Below the pieces are notes generated by a model that had not been told where the DNA came from, did not search any database, and worked only from the letters and a program-made list of their open reading frames with translations. From Francisella halioticida (GTDB lineage Bacteria > Pseudomonadota > Gammaproteobacteria > Francisellales > Francisellaceae), in the NCBI RefSeq assembly GCF_002211785.1, contig NZ_CP022132.1:1-64000 (forward strand): DNA of 64,000 bases. The letters run 5' to 3'. Positions 1-8,563 of this stretch are shown here, in pieces. Position 1 is the first letter of the stretch, and each line of letters begins with the position of its first letter. Made by a program: the position numbers and the translations under genes.

Positions 1-1470
1 ATGATTACATGGAATAAATGCTTAAAAAAAATCAAAAAAAATCTTTCTACGTTTGAATATAAAACGTGGATAAAGCCTATCTATGTAGACCAAAATAGTA
101 ACTTATTCACAATTTATTGTAATAATGAATATTTCAAAAAGCACATAAAATCTAAGTATGGAAATATTATTTTATCAACAATACAAGAGTTTCATGGTAA
201 TGATTTAATAATAGAATATTCAAATAAAAAATTTTCTAGTGAAAAAAAATTGGAAACTGTTTCTGCTGGCCCTCAAACTAATTTTTTTAATAAAACCAAT
301 ATTGAAGTTAAAGATGATTCAGAAAACTTAGCAGAAATAAAAGAACCTAAAAAAACTCAAAAAAAGGCTTCTAAATCTTCATCTCAAGAATTATTTGGCT
401 TTGATGAGGCTATGCTTATTACTGCAAAAGATGGTGAACAGTATTCTTTTGGCTTACCATTAAAAGAGAAATACGTTTTTGATAATTTTGTTGTAGGTGA
501 TGCAAATAAGATAGCTAGAGCCGCTGCTATGCAAGTTTCTATTAATCCTGGAAAATTGCATAATCCTTTATTTATATATGGAGGTAGTGGTTTAGGTAAA
601 ACTCACTTAATGCAAGCTATTGGTAATCATGCTAGAGATGTTAATCCAAATGCTAGAATTATTTATACAAATTCAGAACAGTTTATTAAAGATTATGTAA
701 ATTCTATTCGTTTGCAAGATCAAGATGAATTTCAAAGGGTGTATAGATCTGCTGATATTCTCTTGGTAGATGATATCCAATTTATAGCGGGTAAAGAAGG
801 GACAGCTCAAGAGTTTTTTCATACTTTTAATGCTTTATATGAAAATGGTAAGCAGATAATCCTAACTAGTGATAAATATCCAAATGAAATAGAAGGTTTA
901 GAAGAAAGGCTAGTATCGCGTTTTGGATATGGTTTAACGGTTTCCGTAGATATGCCAGATTTAGAAACTAGAATAGCTATTTTGCTCAAAAAAGCTCATG
1001 ATTTAGGGCAGAAGTTACCTAATGAAACAGCTGTATTTATAGCTGAAAATGTAAGAACAAATGTAAGAGAACTTGAAGGAGCTTTAAATAGAGTTTTAAC
1101 AACTTCTAAATTTAACTATAAAGATCCAACTGTAGAAGTTGCCCAATCATGCTTAAGAGATGTTATAAAAATTCAAGAAAAAAAGGTGAAAATAGATAAT
1201 ATCCAAAAAGTTGTAGCAGATTTTTATAGAATTAGAGTAAAAGATTTAACTTCTAATCAAAGAAGTAGAAATATAGCTAGACCAAGACAAATAGCAATGA
1301 GTCTAACAAGAGAGCTTACATCACATAGCTTGCCAGAAATTGGTAATGCTTTTGGTGGTAGAGATCATACTACTGTGATGCATGCTGTTAAAGCAATAAC
1401 TAAATTAAGACAAAGCAATACTCCTATATCTGATGATTATGAGTTGCTTTTAGATAAAATTTCTCGTTAA
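1..1470 (+). CDS. dnaA: Chromosomal replication initiator DnaA
   Basis: DnaA binds DnaA boxes at oriC, melts the origin and loads DnaB. The 489-residue protein has the usual four parts: an N-terminal DnaB-interaction domain (about 1-90), a lysine- and serine-rich linker (about 90-140), the AAA+ domain and a C-terminal helix-turn-helix. The Walker A motif GGSGLGKT is at residues 194-201 and the Walker B aspartates are D257 and D258. The DnaA signature FGGRDHTTVM is at 451-460. dnaN follows 33 bases downstream, as in most bacteria. The window begins on the start codon, so the promoter and probable oriC lie outside it. One DnaA-box match (TTATTCACA) sits inside the gene at 103-111. The gene is intact and of normal length. 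Confidence 0.98.
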   Translation: MITWNKCLKKIKKNLSTFEYKTWIKPIYVDQNSNLFTIYCNNEYFKKHIKSKYGNIILSTIQEFHGNDLIIEYSNKKFSSEKKLETVSAGPQTNFFNKTNIEVKDDSENLAEIKEPKKTQKKASKSSSQELFGFDEAMLITAKDGEQYSFGLPLKEKYVFDNFVVGDANKIARAAAMQVSINPGKLHNPLFIYGGSGLGKTHLMQAIGNHARDVNPNARIIYTNSEQFIKDYVNSIRLQDQDEFQRVYRSADILLVDDIQFIAGKEGTAQEFFHTFNALYENGKQIILTSDKYPNEIEGLEERLVSRFGYGLTVSVDMPDLETRIAILLKKAHDLGQKLPNETAVFIAENVRTNVRELEGALNRVLTTSKFNYKDPTVEVAQSCLRDVIKIQEKKVKIDNIQKVVADFYRIRVKDLTSNQRSRNIARPRQIAMSLTRELTSHSLPEIGNAFGGRDHTTVMHAVKAITKLRQSNTPISDDYELLLDKISR

Positions 1471-1503
1471 ATATATATTATTATTCATAGGGGTTTTTAA
1501 AAA

Positions 1504-2607
1504 ATGAATTTTGTACTAAATAGAGATGACCTACTAAAGCCTTTACAATCGATGCTATCTGTGGCTAATAGCAAAAGTACAATGCCTTTATTATCTTGTA
1601 TCTTATTTGATATAAGTAATAATAATTTGAGGATTACAGCTTCAGACTTAGATACAGAGATATCTTGTAATATTGCTGTTAGTTGTAATGAAACTATCAA
1701 ATTAGCGTTAAATGCTGACAAAATTTACAATATAGTTAGAAGTCTTAATGATAATTCTATTATTGATTTTAGAATTATAGATAATAAAGTAAAGATTCTT
1801 TCAAATAATAGTACTTTTAATCTTATTTCATTAAATGCTGATAATTATCCACTTATTGATAATAATATAAGTGAGCAAGCAGGTTTTGATATATCTCAAC
1901 AAGATTTCCATCATATTATTTCAAAAGTAGATTTTTCTATGGCAAATGATGATACAAGATATTTCCTTAATGGTATGTTTTGGGAAATAAACTCAAATCT
2001 TTTAAGAGCTGTATCAACGGATGGTCATAGGATGTCAATTACAGAAGCTATAATAGATAGCAAAGTACTTGATAGTGCTAGTCAATCAATTATTCCAAGA
2101 AAAGCTATTTTAGAGCTTAAAAAAATAGTTGGTAAAACTGAAGAAACTATCAAAATTTGTCTTGGCAAAAACTACCTTAAAGCAGAATTTGGAAGTTATG
2201 CTTTTATATCAAAACTTATAGATGGACGTTATCCTGATTATCAAAAAGTAATCCCTAAAAATAATACAAAGCTTTTAGCAGTTGATAAACAAATTTTGAA
2301 AAACTCATTATTAAGAACATCAATCCTTGCCAATGATAAATATAAAGGTGTCCGCTTAAATATATCTCAAGGTCAGGTACTTTTATCAGCTAATAACCCT
2401 GATAATGAAAAAGCTGAAGATAAAGTTGAAGTTCAATATAGTGATAATACGATGGAAATTTGTTTTAATTATAAGTATTTACTAGACATAATAAGCGTAA
2501 TTAATGAAGAAACAATGACTATTTATCTTGATAATCCTAATATGAGTGCTTTGGTTAAAGATGAAAAAGATAATAGTTTATTTATTATTATGCCAATGAA
2601 AATTTAG
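1504..2607 (+). CDS. dnaN: DNA polymerase III sliding clamp, beta subunit
   Basis: DnaN forms the ring-shaped dimer that holds DNA polymerase III on DNA and is a docking platform for repair and replication factors. The 367-residue length and three repeated clamp domains of about 120 residues each match the family, and the protein ends in the typical IMPMKI. It lies 33 bases after dnaA with a purine-rich ribosome-binding stretch (ATAGGGG) ahead of the ATG, and is probably co-transcribed with dnaA. A weak inverted repeat, TCTCTT/AAGAGA at about 2614-2631, follows the stop and might help end transcription, but it has no T tract. The gene is intact. Confidence 0.97.
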   Translation: MNFVLNRDDLLKPLQSMLSVANSKSTMPLLSCILFDISNNNLRITASDLDTEISCNIAVSCNETIKLALNADKIYNIVRSLNDNSIIDFRIIDNKVKILSNNSTFNLISLNADNYPLIDNNISEQAGFDISQQDFHHIISKVDFSMANDDTRYFLNGMFWEINSNLLRAVSTDGHRMSITEAIIDSKVLDSASQSIIPRKAILELKKIVGKTEETIKICLGKNYLKAEFGSYAFISKLIDGRYPDYQKVIPKNNTKLLAVDKQILKNSLLRTSILANDKYKGVRLNISQGQVLLSANNPDNEKAEDKVEVQYSDNTMEICFNYKYLLDIISVINEETMTIYLDNPNMSALVKDEKDNSLFIIMPMKI

Positions 2608-2663
2608 GCAATAATCTCTTAAAGAAAAGAGAAGTCTATAGAGTAACTTAAGATATTAATCAA

Positions 2664-2795
2664 TTATTTTTCTTTTCTAAGAAATATTTCATTATGGCAA
2701 GTTTTAGGAATAAATAATACTGCAATAAAAAAAGGAATGCACAAAAACATTATATAGAAATCAGGAATTAAATAATTTCCAGTAGTAGTAATTAA
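2664..2795 (-). pseudogene. C-terminal fragment of an MHS-family MFS transporter
   Basis: Only the last 40 or so codons remain. The segment containing TTTGNYLIPDFYIMF, a hydrophobic stretch and then IPKT resembles the final transmembrane helix of proline/betaine-type MHS transporters, including the full-length ones at 28137 and 29436 in this window. The reading frame runs without a stop into IS-derived sequence beginning at about 2796, so the rest of the gene was lost when mobile DNA arrived. From general knowledge, a proline/betaine-type transporter gene on the opposite strand follows dnaN in sequenced Francisella genomes, which fits. No function is expected from the remnant. Confidence 0.6.
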
Positions 2796-2827
2796 TATAA
2801 TGTCCCCAGAAAAAGCTACTGATTTTA
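2796..2827. repeat. Left-end remnant of the type A IS3 element
   Basis: About 30 bases here match the left end of the IS3 elements at 14072 and 38311 (TATAATGTYCCCAGAAAAAG and the next dozen bases) with one mismatch. The match stops abruptly where the IS91-like element begins. It marks an earlier type A insertion into the transporter gene, later cut by the IS91-like element. Confidence 0.6.
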
Positions 2828-4229
2828 ATGAATAGCGATTTCGATATTGCGTAAAAAATGCTGAAAAATCCAAATTTCAGATAATCAAAAAATGACAAAA
2901 CTCATATGCTCACAAAAATACACTTATCATAGTTATTTGATACTAAAATAAAGTTATTCTTAACCAATTCCATATTCCAGACGAATTAATCCCTGTAGTG
3001 CTAAATAATTCGTTTTCTTTTTGCCAGATGTTCATGGTGATTCATAAAATCTTTTGAGCTCAATCCAATTACAGTACCTGTGAGTAGTAGTTGCGAACCA
3101 CACAATATGCATTCTAAAGGATCAACAGTAAAAGATTTTTTGTACAGCTCAGCCCATTTGGTTTTAGTGGTAGCTTTAGGATCTTGCTTAAATATCTGAT
3201 ATATCTTCGGCAACAATTTACCTCTAACACAGTTTGCGAGAAAGCCGAAGTATCTGATGAGTCTAAATCCTTTGGGAGGTATATGCTGAGTAAATCTATC
3301 TAAGAAATCATTCATATCTAGAGTTTCATTTTTGAATTTAGATATTTTGTGATCTAAATATCTAAATGTAACTTCTTTACCATCATAATGCTTTAAGCGA
3401 GACATTGATATAGGTGGTCTTCGGATATATCTACCAAGATATGCTATTGTGTTTTTTGGATTATTTGTAGGCTCTGCAAAATGTATAACCCACTGTTTAT
3501 TAAACTGTTCGTCAATTTCAGTTTGTGTAAGATGCTCTCTGAGTAAGTTTAAAACTCTATATCGCCACATAGGCATAATCACCTTTTTTACAAACCTAAT
3601 TTTCTTCCAAACATTTTTATCATTAATACCGCCCATAGTTACTGACATGTGTAGATGAGTATTCCAATTAAGAGCTCTACCAAAAGTATGGATAGCCATA
3701 AACATCCCAATACGAATACCTTTTTGTTTCTTGGCAATTTCATTGAAAATATCGCCAGCTATCTTTGGAAGTTTGTTAAGAAGTTTCCAATCTTTGAATA
3801 ATGGCCATAAAGTATCAGGCATTGTTAGAGTTATATGTTGCCAGTCACAATTAGGCAAAGTTTCTAATTGCTCATTAATCCAATCGTTGGTTGGTTTAAC
3901 TCCACATGTTTGACAATATCTACATGAGCAACTATGAGTGACATTCTTGGAGTGTAAGCATTTGGGGTTAGAGCAGCTGTAGTGATGAAAACCTCTGGCA
4001 CGGATGCCACAAGCTAAGCATCTTAACTATTGTCTCAACTACCTCAGTTCTGATGATATCTTTATATGTTTGATAATAATCCCACCAAGCATTTTTATAC
4101 TGCAGTAGCTCTTGGATTTTAGTTGGTGTTCTAATTGGTCAAATATAAATCAAACGAAGTTGATTTATATTGTATCAAAAAACCCTAGTTTGGTTAAGAT
4201 TTAAGTTACCAACGCAGTTGGTTACATTG
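2828..4229 (-). mobile_element. IS91-like rolling-circle element, copy 1
   Basis: This 1402-base element is nearly identical to the one at 10911-12311, which is one base shorter. One end, downstream of the transposase, starts ATGAATAGCGATTTCG and is the presumed oriIS. The other end, upstream of the transposase, carries a hairpin (ACCAAC-GCA-GTTGGT within 4205-4225) and is the presumed terIS. There are no terminal inverted repeats or target duplications, as expected for IS91-type elements. Its flanks are a type A IS3 remnant on one side and a truncated type C IS3 element on the other, so this copy sits at a rearranged junction. Confidence 0.75.
3001..4164 (-). pseudogene. IS91-family transposase, frameshifted copy
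   Basis: This is a HUH-type rolling-circle transposase. The open part (from about 3858) has the metal-binding motif HLH (NWNTHLHMSV) and two tyrosines in YLGRY, the Y2 arrangement. Compared with the copy at 11084-12103, one extra A near 4014 shifts the frame just after MLS, cutting off the N-terminal zinc-finger region (CSNPKCLHSKN, CSCRYCQTCG). The stretch from the frameshift to 3858 still matches the copy's sequence. Coding similarity also continues about 45 codons upstream of the first ATG in both copies (RTPTKIQELLQ, WWDYYQTYKD) without a start codon. The copy is probably dead unless helped in trans. Confidence 0.75.
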
Positions 4230-4664
4230 TGAATCCATCTGTAATATGAAGATGTGCTCACATTCAAAGATTTACATAGTGTTGTTACTGGCATAACTTT
4301 ATAATGCTCCTTAATAAAGGCGTACCTTACAGATTTTGCTTTGCAAAGTACGCTGCTGACTTTTTTAGTATTTCACGCTCTGTTTCTGCCTGTTTGAGTT
4401 TTTTCTTCAAATCAGTATTTTCAAAAGATAGTTGCTGGTACTGCGTTTTATAATCTATCTTTATTTCTTTCTGAGGGTTTGACATGGCTTTGGATATCCA
4501 ACTGCAAATGGTTTTATATTTAACCCCTAAATTATCTGCTATTTCTCGTCTATTTGCATCTGGTTGTAAACATAATTTAACAGCTTCATCTTTAAACTCT
4601 TTTGTATATCTCATCTTGTCTCCTTTTCTTAACACCTAAGTGTCCCAAATAGGAGGGTATGATC
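4230..4664 (-). mobile_element. Truncated type C IS3 element (5' part)
   Basis: This is the left part of the IS3-family element seen more fully at 9426-10517. It has the left terminal repeat (reading TGATCATACCC inward from 4664), a complete orfA and the first codons of orfB. The IS91-like element joins it at 4229/4230, within the orfB segment that encodes STSSYYRWIH in the other copy. The right half is missing. Confidence 0.8.
4327..4617 (-). CDS. IS3-family transposase OrfA (type C)
   Basis: OrfA of IS3 elements binds the terminal repeats. The protein starts MRYTKEFKDEAVKLC with a helix-turn-helix (REIADNLGVKYKTICSWI) and ends in a leucine-rich coiled coil (LKKKLKQAETEREILKK). I chose the ATG at 4617, which has AAGGAGAC just upstream; an upstream start at 4635 adds six residues. 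It is almost identical to the OrfA at 9474. The matching orfB downstream is cut off by the IS91-like element, so this OrfA has no partner here. Confidence 0.8.
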   Translation of the reverse strand, partial: KMRYTKEFKDEAVKLCLQPDANRREIADNLGVKYKTICSWISKAMSNPQKEIKIDYKTQYQQLSFENTDLKKKLKQAETEREILKKSAAYFAKQNL

Positions 4665-4665
4665 A

Positions 4666-4728
4666 GTATCTAGTGATAGCTGATTTTGGAAATATTGTAC
4701 CAATGCACTCAGTTTGCGACAGAACCAA
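4666..4728. repeat. 63-base repeat, copy 1
   Basis: This segment is closely similar to 7922-7984 in the same orientation, sharing CCAATGCACTCAGTTTGCGA and most other bases. It directly abuts the end of a type C IS3 element. On the minus strand it reads through as part of an open frame (WFCRKLSALVQYF). It is probably a relic of an older mobile element that I could not identify. Confidence 0.5.
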
Positions 4729-4776
4729 GTGTTGATATGGCTACTCACTGAGATTAGCTGAAATACAACACCATAA

Positions 4777-5760
4777 TTATGTAATCCAATTTTTGAAAAA
4801 AATAAATATAGGAATTTTAACAATAATTTTAAAATGAGACATTAGGGCATCTAAATACTCATTTTGATTAGATTTGAGATAGGCATCATCGATATATTCT
4901 GATAACTTTCTTCCTAATAGATATGACTTGGCAAGTATATTATTGATAATATTTCTGTATAATAATATAGAGAATAGAGCTATTCCAGTTGGAATATCAG
5001 CACCATACAAGAGATTAAATTGAAAATTCTTAGCAAGTATTTTGAAATCATTACTATTTATATAATCAAAAAAAGCTACCTGTAAGACTTCTATCTCTTT
5101 ATCATTTAGATGTGGAAATATTTTGTTAAATAAGAGTCTATTTGTTTCTTTATATGGAGGAATAATATTTATTTCATCGCATGAGGTAGTGGCATAATCA
5201 TCTAATGTTGCACAAATGTTTAATTTGTCTAAAGAATGAGAATTCATTTCCAGTGAAATAACATTTTCACCAAAACGAGATCTTGTTTTTGTTAAATTAT
5301 CATAATGAAAAGAAAAGAAAACAAAGTGATCGTCCCCAACATTTTCTATATCATCTAAAGCAGTATTTTCTTCATTAAATGTTATACCATCTTTTATAAG
5401 TTTTTTTCTAGAAAAGATAGCATTAAATTCATTAGTATTTGCAGCAGTAAAATGTTTTAACAAAAAATTCTTATTGGTAGCTTGTTGTAAATAGAATTTT
5501 TCATTATAACTAAATGCTCTTCGGCTTAAAGCAGCTCTTACAGTTCTTAGATTATTTTTGGATATATCTTGAAAGAAATAAGGACTTTTTAGCTTAGGGA
5601 CATAATGTGTATAAGCATTGTAGGCAATTATTTTTCTAAAAAAATAGCCAATTCTTTTATAATGAACCTCATAACAATAATTACAGTTATTACAATATTT
5701 ATGATCTTTAGTTAATTTTATTTTTTTATTGCACTGACTGCAGTTAATCTCTAAGTCCAT
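4777..5760 (-). CDS. Unknown protein with N-terminal zinc ribbon, next to an IS66 fragment
   Basis: I do not recognise this 327-residue protein. It begins with a probable zinc ribbon, C7-x2-C10 and C23-x2-C26, with a further C29. A middle segment around residues 100-175 contains LLKHFTAANTNEFNAIF, then a DDHFVFFSF stretch and RSRFG. The HFT...N...I spacing is faintly like the start of ADP-ribosyltransferase-type folds, but this is only a resemblance by eye. The last 60 residues are hydrophobic. Its ATG overlaps the stop of the IS66-type fragment (TAATG), so the two would be translationally coupled, as for an IS66 passenger gene. Its 3' end lies near unknown repeat DNA and may be altered. Confidence 0.55.
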   Translation of the reverse strand: MDLEINCSQCNKKIKLTKDHKYCNNCNYCYEVHYKRIGYFFRKIIAYNAYTHYVPKLKSPYFFQDISKNNLRTVRAALSRRAFSYNEKFYLQQATNKNFLLKHFTAANTNEFNAIFSRKKLIKDGITFNEENTALDDIENVGDDHFVFFSFHYDNLTKTRSRFGENVISLEMNSHSLDKLNICATLDDYATTSCDEINIIPPYKETNRLLFNKIFPHLNDKEIEVLQVAFFDYINSNDFKILAKNFQFNLLYGADIPTGIALFSILLYRNIINNILAKSYLLGRKLSEYIDDAYLKSNQNEYLDALMSHFKIIVKIPIFIFFKNWIT

Positions 5761-6047
5761 TATACAACTAACTTATTATCTAAAGATTTTATCCAAGGAA
5801 GTAAAGTTTCATAATCCTCAACTGCCTTACAATAAGGTAAGGACTTCATAATATCCACATAATATTGATATGGCTCTAGATTATTAGCTATAGCAGTTTG
5901 TATAATACTAAAGTGTATACATAATGCTTTAGCTCCTTTAACAGTATCTGCAAACATATAGTTGTTCCTTGGTATTACAAACTTACGAATAACCCTCTCT
6001 GTATGGTTATTATCTATATTTAATCTTCCATCTTCTAAATACTTCAT
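5760..6047 (-). pseudogene. IS66-family transposase, C-terminal fragment
   Basis: The 95 codons match the conserved end of IS66 TnpC transposases: LEDGRLNIDNNHTERVIRKF followed by RNNYMFADTVKGAK and a C-terminal PYQYYVDIMKSLP. The DDE catalytic core that should precede this is absent, and the upstream 150 bases carry no continuation. The remnant ends in TAATG, which is also the start of the zinc-ribbon gene downstream. It is the leftover of an IS66 element and should be inactive. Confidence 0.8.
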
Positions 6048-6204
6048 AAACCAGCTATTCTCAGTCAGTCAAATATTTTGCCTACTTTTTTATATTAACA
6101 TACTTGAACTTACTTTTATAACAAAATATAACAATCACTTCATAATAATGGAGATGTTTTAATGAATAAATCTCAGTTCTGTAATCGAATTCATAGTTTA
6201 TTTT

Positions 6205-7546
6205 GGTTCTTCTCCCGTTCTAGGGGTTAATTACCATACACGCTGTATCCCCATAAATCCAAGAATAATCTTTTAGAATATGACTCGCTTTTGAAGAATC
6301 CATAACACCTTCTTTTCATGACTTTAATTTTGTTATTTAGACCCTCTACAAAGCCACTGTTTTTTCTAGATTTGAAGTAATTAGCAACACTAGATTTATA
6401 CTTTGTTAGTGTTTTGATAAATGTATTAAATATTTTTAAATCACTTTTATCAACACTTTCTATCCATCTATTAATTTTTGTCATAGCTGCCTTTCTACTG
6501 CTATGAGTATTAAATATATGTGTTAATTTTAAAGCATAGCTATGGGCTTTTTTTAGTAAAGGAGAATATTCATAGAGAACAGAAAGCTTTGCTTTATCAG
6601 CTTGTGTTAGACATTCATGTTGTTTTCTTAAGATCCACATCATTCCATCTAGTCGAGCATATTCCTCATGAGATAGTTCTTCTTTAAGTCTTGCCATTTC
6701 TTTGATTCTTAGCTTATCTAATGGCTTTCTATATAGCTTAGACACATGATAGCTATCTACAACAACTACTTGCTGTCCAAAGACTTCTATGGCTGTATAT
6801 ACAAATCCATCATATATATCTGTGCATATTGATTTAATAGTTTTCTTGAGAGGGTTGGGTATAGATTTTAAAAATGTTCTAATACCATTCTTGCTTCTAT
6901 CACTTAACACAGCTATGACAGATAATTTATCTGACTTCGACTTAGTGCTAATAATAGCCAAATAATCTTGGTGTCCTTTGCGATCACTAATCTCATCAAT
7001 TCCAATAATATTTAAGTTTGTATATTTACTCCAATCAACTTTTTTAGATACTTGCCTATCTAGTACACCTGCAATCGTTTTATAGCCTATTTTGGTTTTC
7101 TTCGAAACATCTTCTATGGTACTGTTGGTTAAATTACGCATTATATATTCTTCTAATGCTTTGGTAACTTTAGCATTTCTTTCGCACCAGTCATACTGCT
7201 CAGATATGGTACTACCACAATGATCACATTTATACTTAATTGACTTAATTTGGAGGTAAACTTTACGGTCTAATATGGATGTATGTTGAATGGTTCTTGG
7301 TGGGTTTGAACCATAAACTTTGGTTGCCTTCTTACCACAGTTATAACACGTTGTATCTGAACACGTACTTACAACTAAAAATGTGATATTCCCTTTATTA
7401 TCAATAGTTTGAGCAGTTATTTCTAATGAGCTGATATCTAAAGGTAGGGTAAAATTGGCCATAATGCGAGTACATTGTTAAAAGTTACATACAGTATAAC
7501 CTTTATGCTACCTGACTTACACAACCCCTAAAAGTGGAGAAGAGCC
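6205..7546 (-). mobile_element. ISL3-family insertion sequence, apparently complete
   Basis: The element is bounded by imperfect inverted repeats of about 24 bases: GGTTCTTCTCCCGTTC at the left and, read inward from the right, GGCTCTTCTCCACTTT; both continue to AGGGGTT. It contains one intact transposase gene. The flanking 8 bases (TTTATTTT and TGAATTTT) are only similar, so a clean 8-base target duplication is not visible. Confidence 0.8.
6227..7462 (-). CDS. ISL3-family transposase
   Basis: This 411-residue protein is a full-length ISL3 transposase. Two zinc-binding pairs lie near the N terminus (CYNCGKK and CDHCGS), followed by a helix-turn-helix (NSTIEDVSKKTKIGYKTI). The DDE domain begins with IGIDEISDRKGHQDYLAI and continues through CTDIYDGF to the C-terminal NSGFVEGLNNKIK with its catalytic glutamate. 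No stop or frameshift interrupts it and both element ends are present, so this is the most likely active transposase of the 2.8-12.5 kb cluster. A mutated 3' piece of a related gene lies at 7985-8158. Confidence 0.92.
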   Translation of the reverse strand: MANFTLPLDISSLEITAQTIDNKGNITFLVVSTCSDTTCYNCGKKATKVYGSNPPRTIQHTSILDRKVYLQIKSIKYKCDHCGSTISEQYDWCERNAKVTKALEEYIMRNLTNSTIEDVSKKTKIGYKTIAGVLDRQVSKKVDWSKYTNLNIIGIDEISDRKGHQDYLAIISTKSKSDKLSVIAVLSDRSKNGIRTFLKSIPNPLKKTIKSICTDIYDGFVYTAIEVFGQQVVVVDSYHVSKLYRKPLDKLRIKEMARLKEELSHEEYARLDGMMWILRKQHECLTQADKAKLSVLYEYSPLLKKAHSYALKLTHIFNTHSSRKAAMTKINRWIESVDKSDLKIFNTFIKTLTKYKSSVANYFKSRKNSGFVEGLNNKIKVMKRRCYGFFKSESYSKRLFLDLWGYSVYGN

Positions 7547-7969
7547 TGAATTTTATCATTCGCAAAATAAAGTAAGTTTATGCTATTTAAGGTCTGGCTG
7601 TCTTAGTGTCTCTCAAAAATTATATATTGGATGCCTTTGAATATGTTGAGTATCCACCTAAAACATTTTCATCATGAAAATCTCCTTCTTAAAAAAAATA
7701 AAAAAAGAAAAGTTTTGTATTTACTGTTCCTCGACGCATTAAATTGGCTAGTAGTACGCTTGACTGTGGTAACTCGTTAATTAGTGTGTGTAAACCTGTG
7801 GTCAGCTTTGCTGTCCATCAGGTTTTCCATACGGTGAGCAACTTGTTGCGAAAATTAGCGGTTAGATCTAGGTGATCTACCCCGTCAATTTGGGACAGTT
7901 TTATGCAATAGCAGCATAACTGTATCTAGAGATAGATGATTTTGAAAATATTGTTCCAATGCACTCAGT
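7547..7969. other. Gene-free relic region beside ISL3
   Basis: I see no intact gene here. The minus strand from about 7720 to 7870 carries a broken frame (LTANFRNKLL, a stop, then TTGLHTLINELPQSSVLLAN) and is less AT-rich than its surroundings. It looks like a dead coding fragment of foreign origin that I cannot name. At 7873-7901 there is a right-end terminal repeat of a type C IS3 element (TGATCTACCCCGTCAATTTG) with no transposase attached. The second copy of the 63-base repeat follows at 7922. Confidence 0.45.
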
Positions 7970-7984
7970 TTGCGACAAAACCAA
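7922..7984. repeat. 63-base repeat, copy 2
   Basis: This is similar over its whole length to 4666-4728 in the same orientation, with a handful of substitutions. It lies between a type C IS3 end fragment and an ISL3 transposase relic, so it too is adjacent to mobile DNA. Confidence 0.5.
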
Positions 7985-8158
7985 ATTTATAGATGGATAG
8001 AAAACGTTGAGAAGAGTGATTTAAAAATATTTAATACTTTTATCAAAACACTAACAAAGTATAAATCCAGTATTGCTAATTATTTTAAATCAAGGAAAAA
8101 TAGTGGTTTTGTAGAAGGCTTAAATAATAAAATTAAAGTTATAAAAAAGAAGATGTTA
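7985..8158 (+). pseudogene. ISL3 transposase 3' relic
   Basis: About 58 codons match the C-terminal part of the ISL3 transposase at 6227-7462: RWIENVEKSDLKIFNTFIK against RWIESVDKSDLKIFNTFIK, then NSGFVEGLNNKIKV. The similarity breaks by frameshift after KVIKK. There is no N-terminal part. It comes from a related but distinct ISL3 copy, in the opposite orientation. Confidence 0.75.
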
Positions 8159-8287
8159 TGACTTTACGAAAACCGAGTCATTATTCCAAAGATTAGTCAT
8201 GGATTTACAGGGTTATAAAAAGCTTGGGATTTGAACCACAGGAAAGAACGTAAGCCAACTGTGTTGGCAGCTGTGGTTTAGTTTGTG

Positions 8288-8563
8288 CTAGTGGTCACAA
8301 TTATCAATTGACTGTAAATATTTAGATATTTTTACTTTATCTTCGAAGTGATCTAATTCAAATTTCTTACAATCAGGACGACGATATACATCATTATATT
8401 TATCACCATATATTTCATATATTTTAATCCAAAACTCATCAACAAAGTTTAACGAACCTTCAGCAAATTCTTGGATAACTACTTGAGGGAATAATTTATG
8501 GTTTTTAGCTATATCTCGTAATACTTTCTGTATCATCTTATTATGAGAATGTTTATGCTTCAA
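8288..8563 (-). CDS. Small hypothetical protein between IS remnants
   Basis: I do not recognise this 91-residue frame. It starts MKHKHSHNKMIQKVL and is rich in charged and aromatic residues, with no signal peptide or membrane segment. Its 5' end overlaps the start of the IS91-type pseudogene on the other strand by about 20 bases. Being surrounded by mobile-element debris, it may be a fragment of a larger gene or a passenger. An internal ATG at 8536 is a possible start. Confidence 0.3.
   Translation of the reverse strand: MKHKHSHNKMIQKVLRDIAKNHKLFPQVVIQEFAEGSLNFVDEFWIKIYEIYGDKYNDVYRRPDCKKFELDHFEDKVKISKYLQSIDNCDH

Noticed and set aside
103-111. DnaA-box match TTATTCACA as part of an origin
   Set aside because: It is a single site inside the dnaA coding region. 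An origin needs a cluster of boxes and an AT-rich unwinding element, and none is seen here; oriC is probably upstream of base 1.
3449-3913. Plus-strand frames inside the IS91-like transposase
   Set aside because: They recur identically in the other IS91 copy as shadows of the transposase gene and have no ribosome-binding sites or family features.
8220-8250. tRNA-like sequence (GATTTGAACC) near 8230
   Set aside because: The T-loop-like bases have no matching acceptor, D or anticodon stems on either side.
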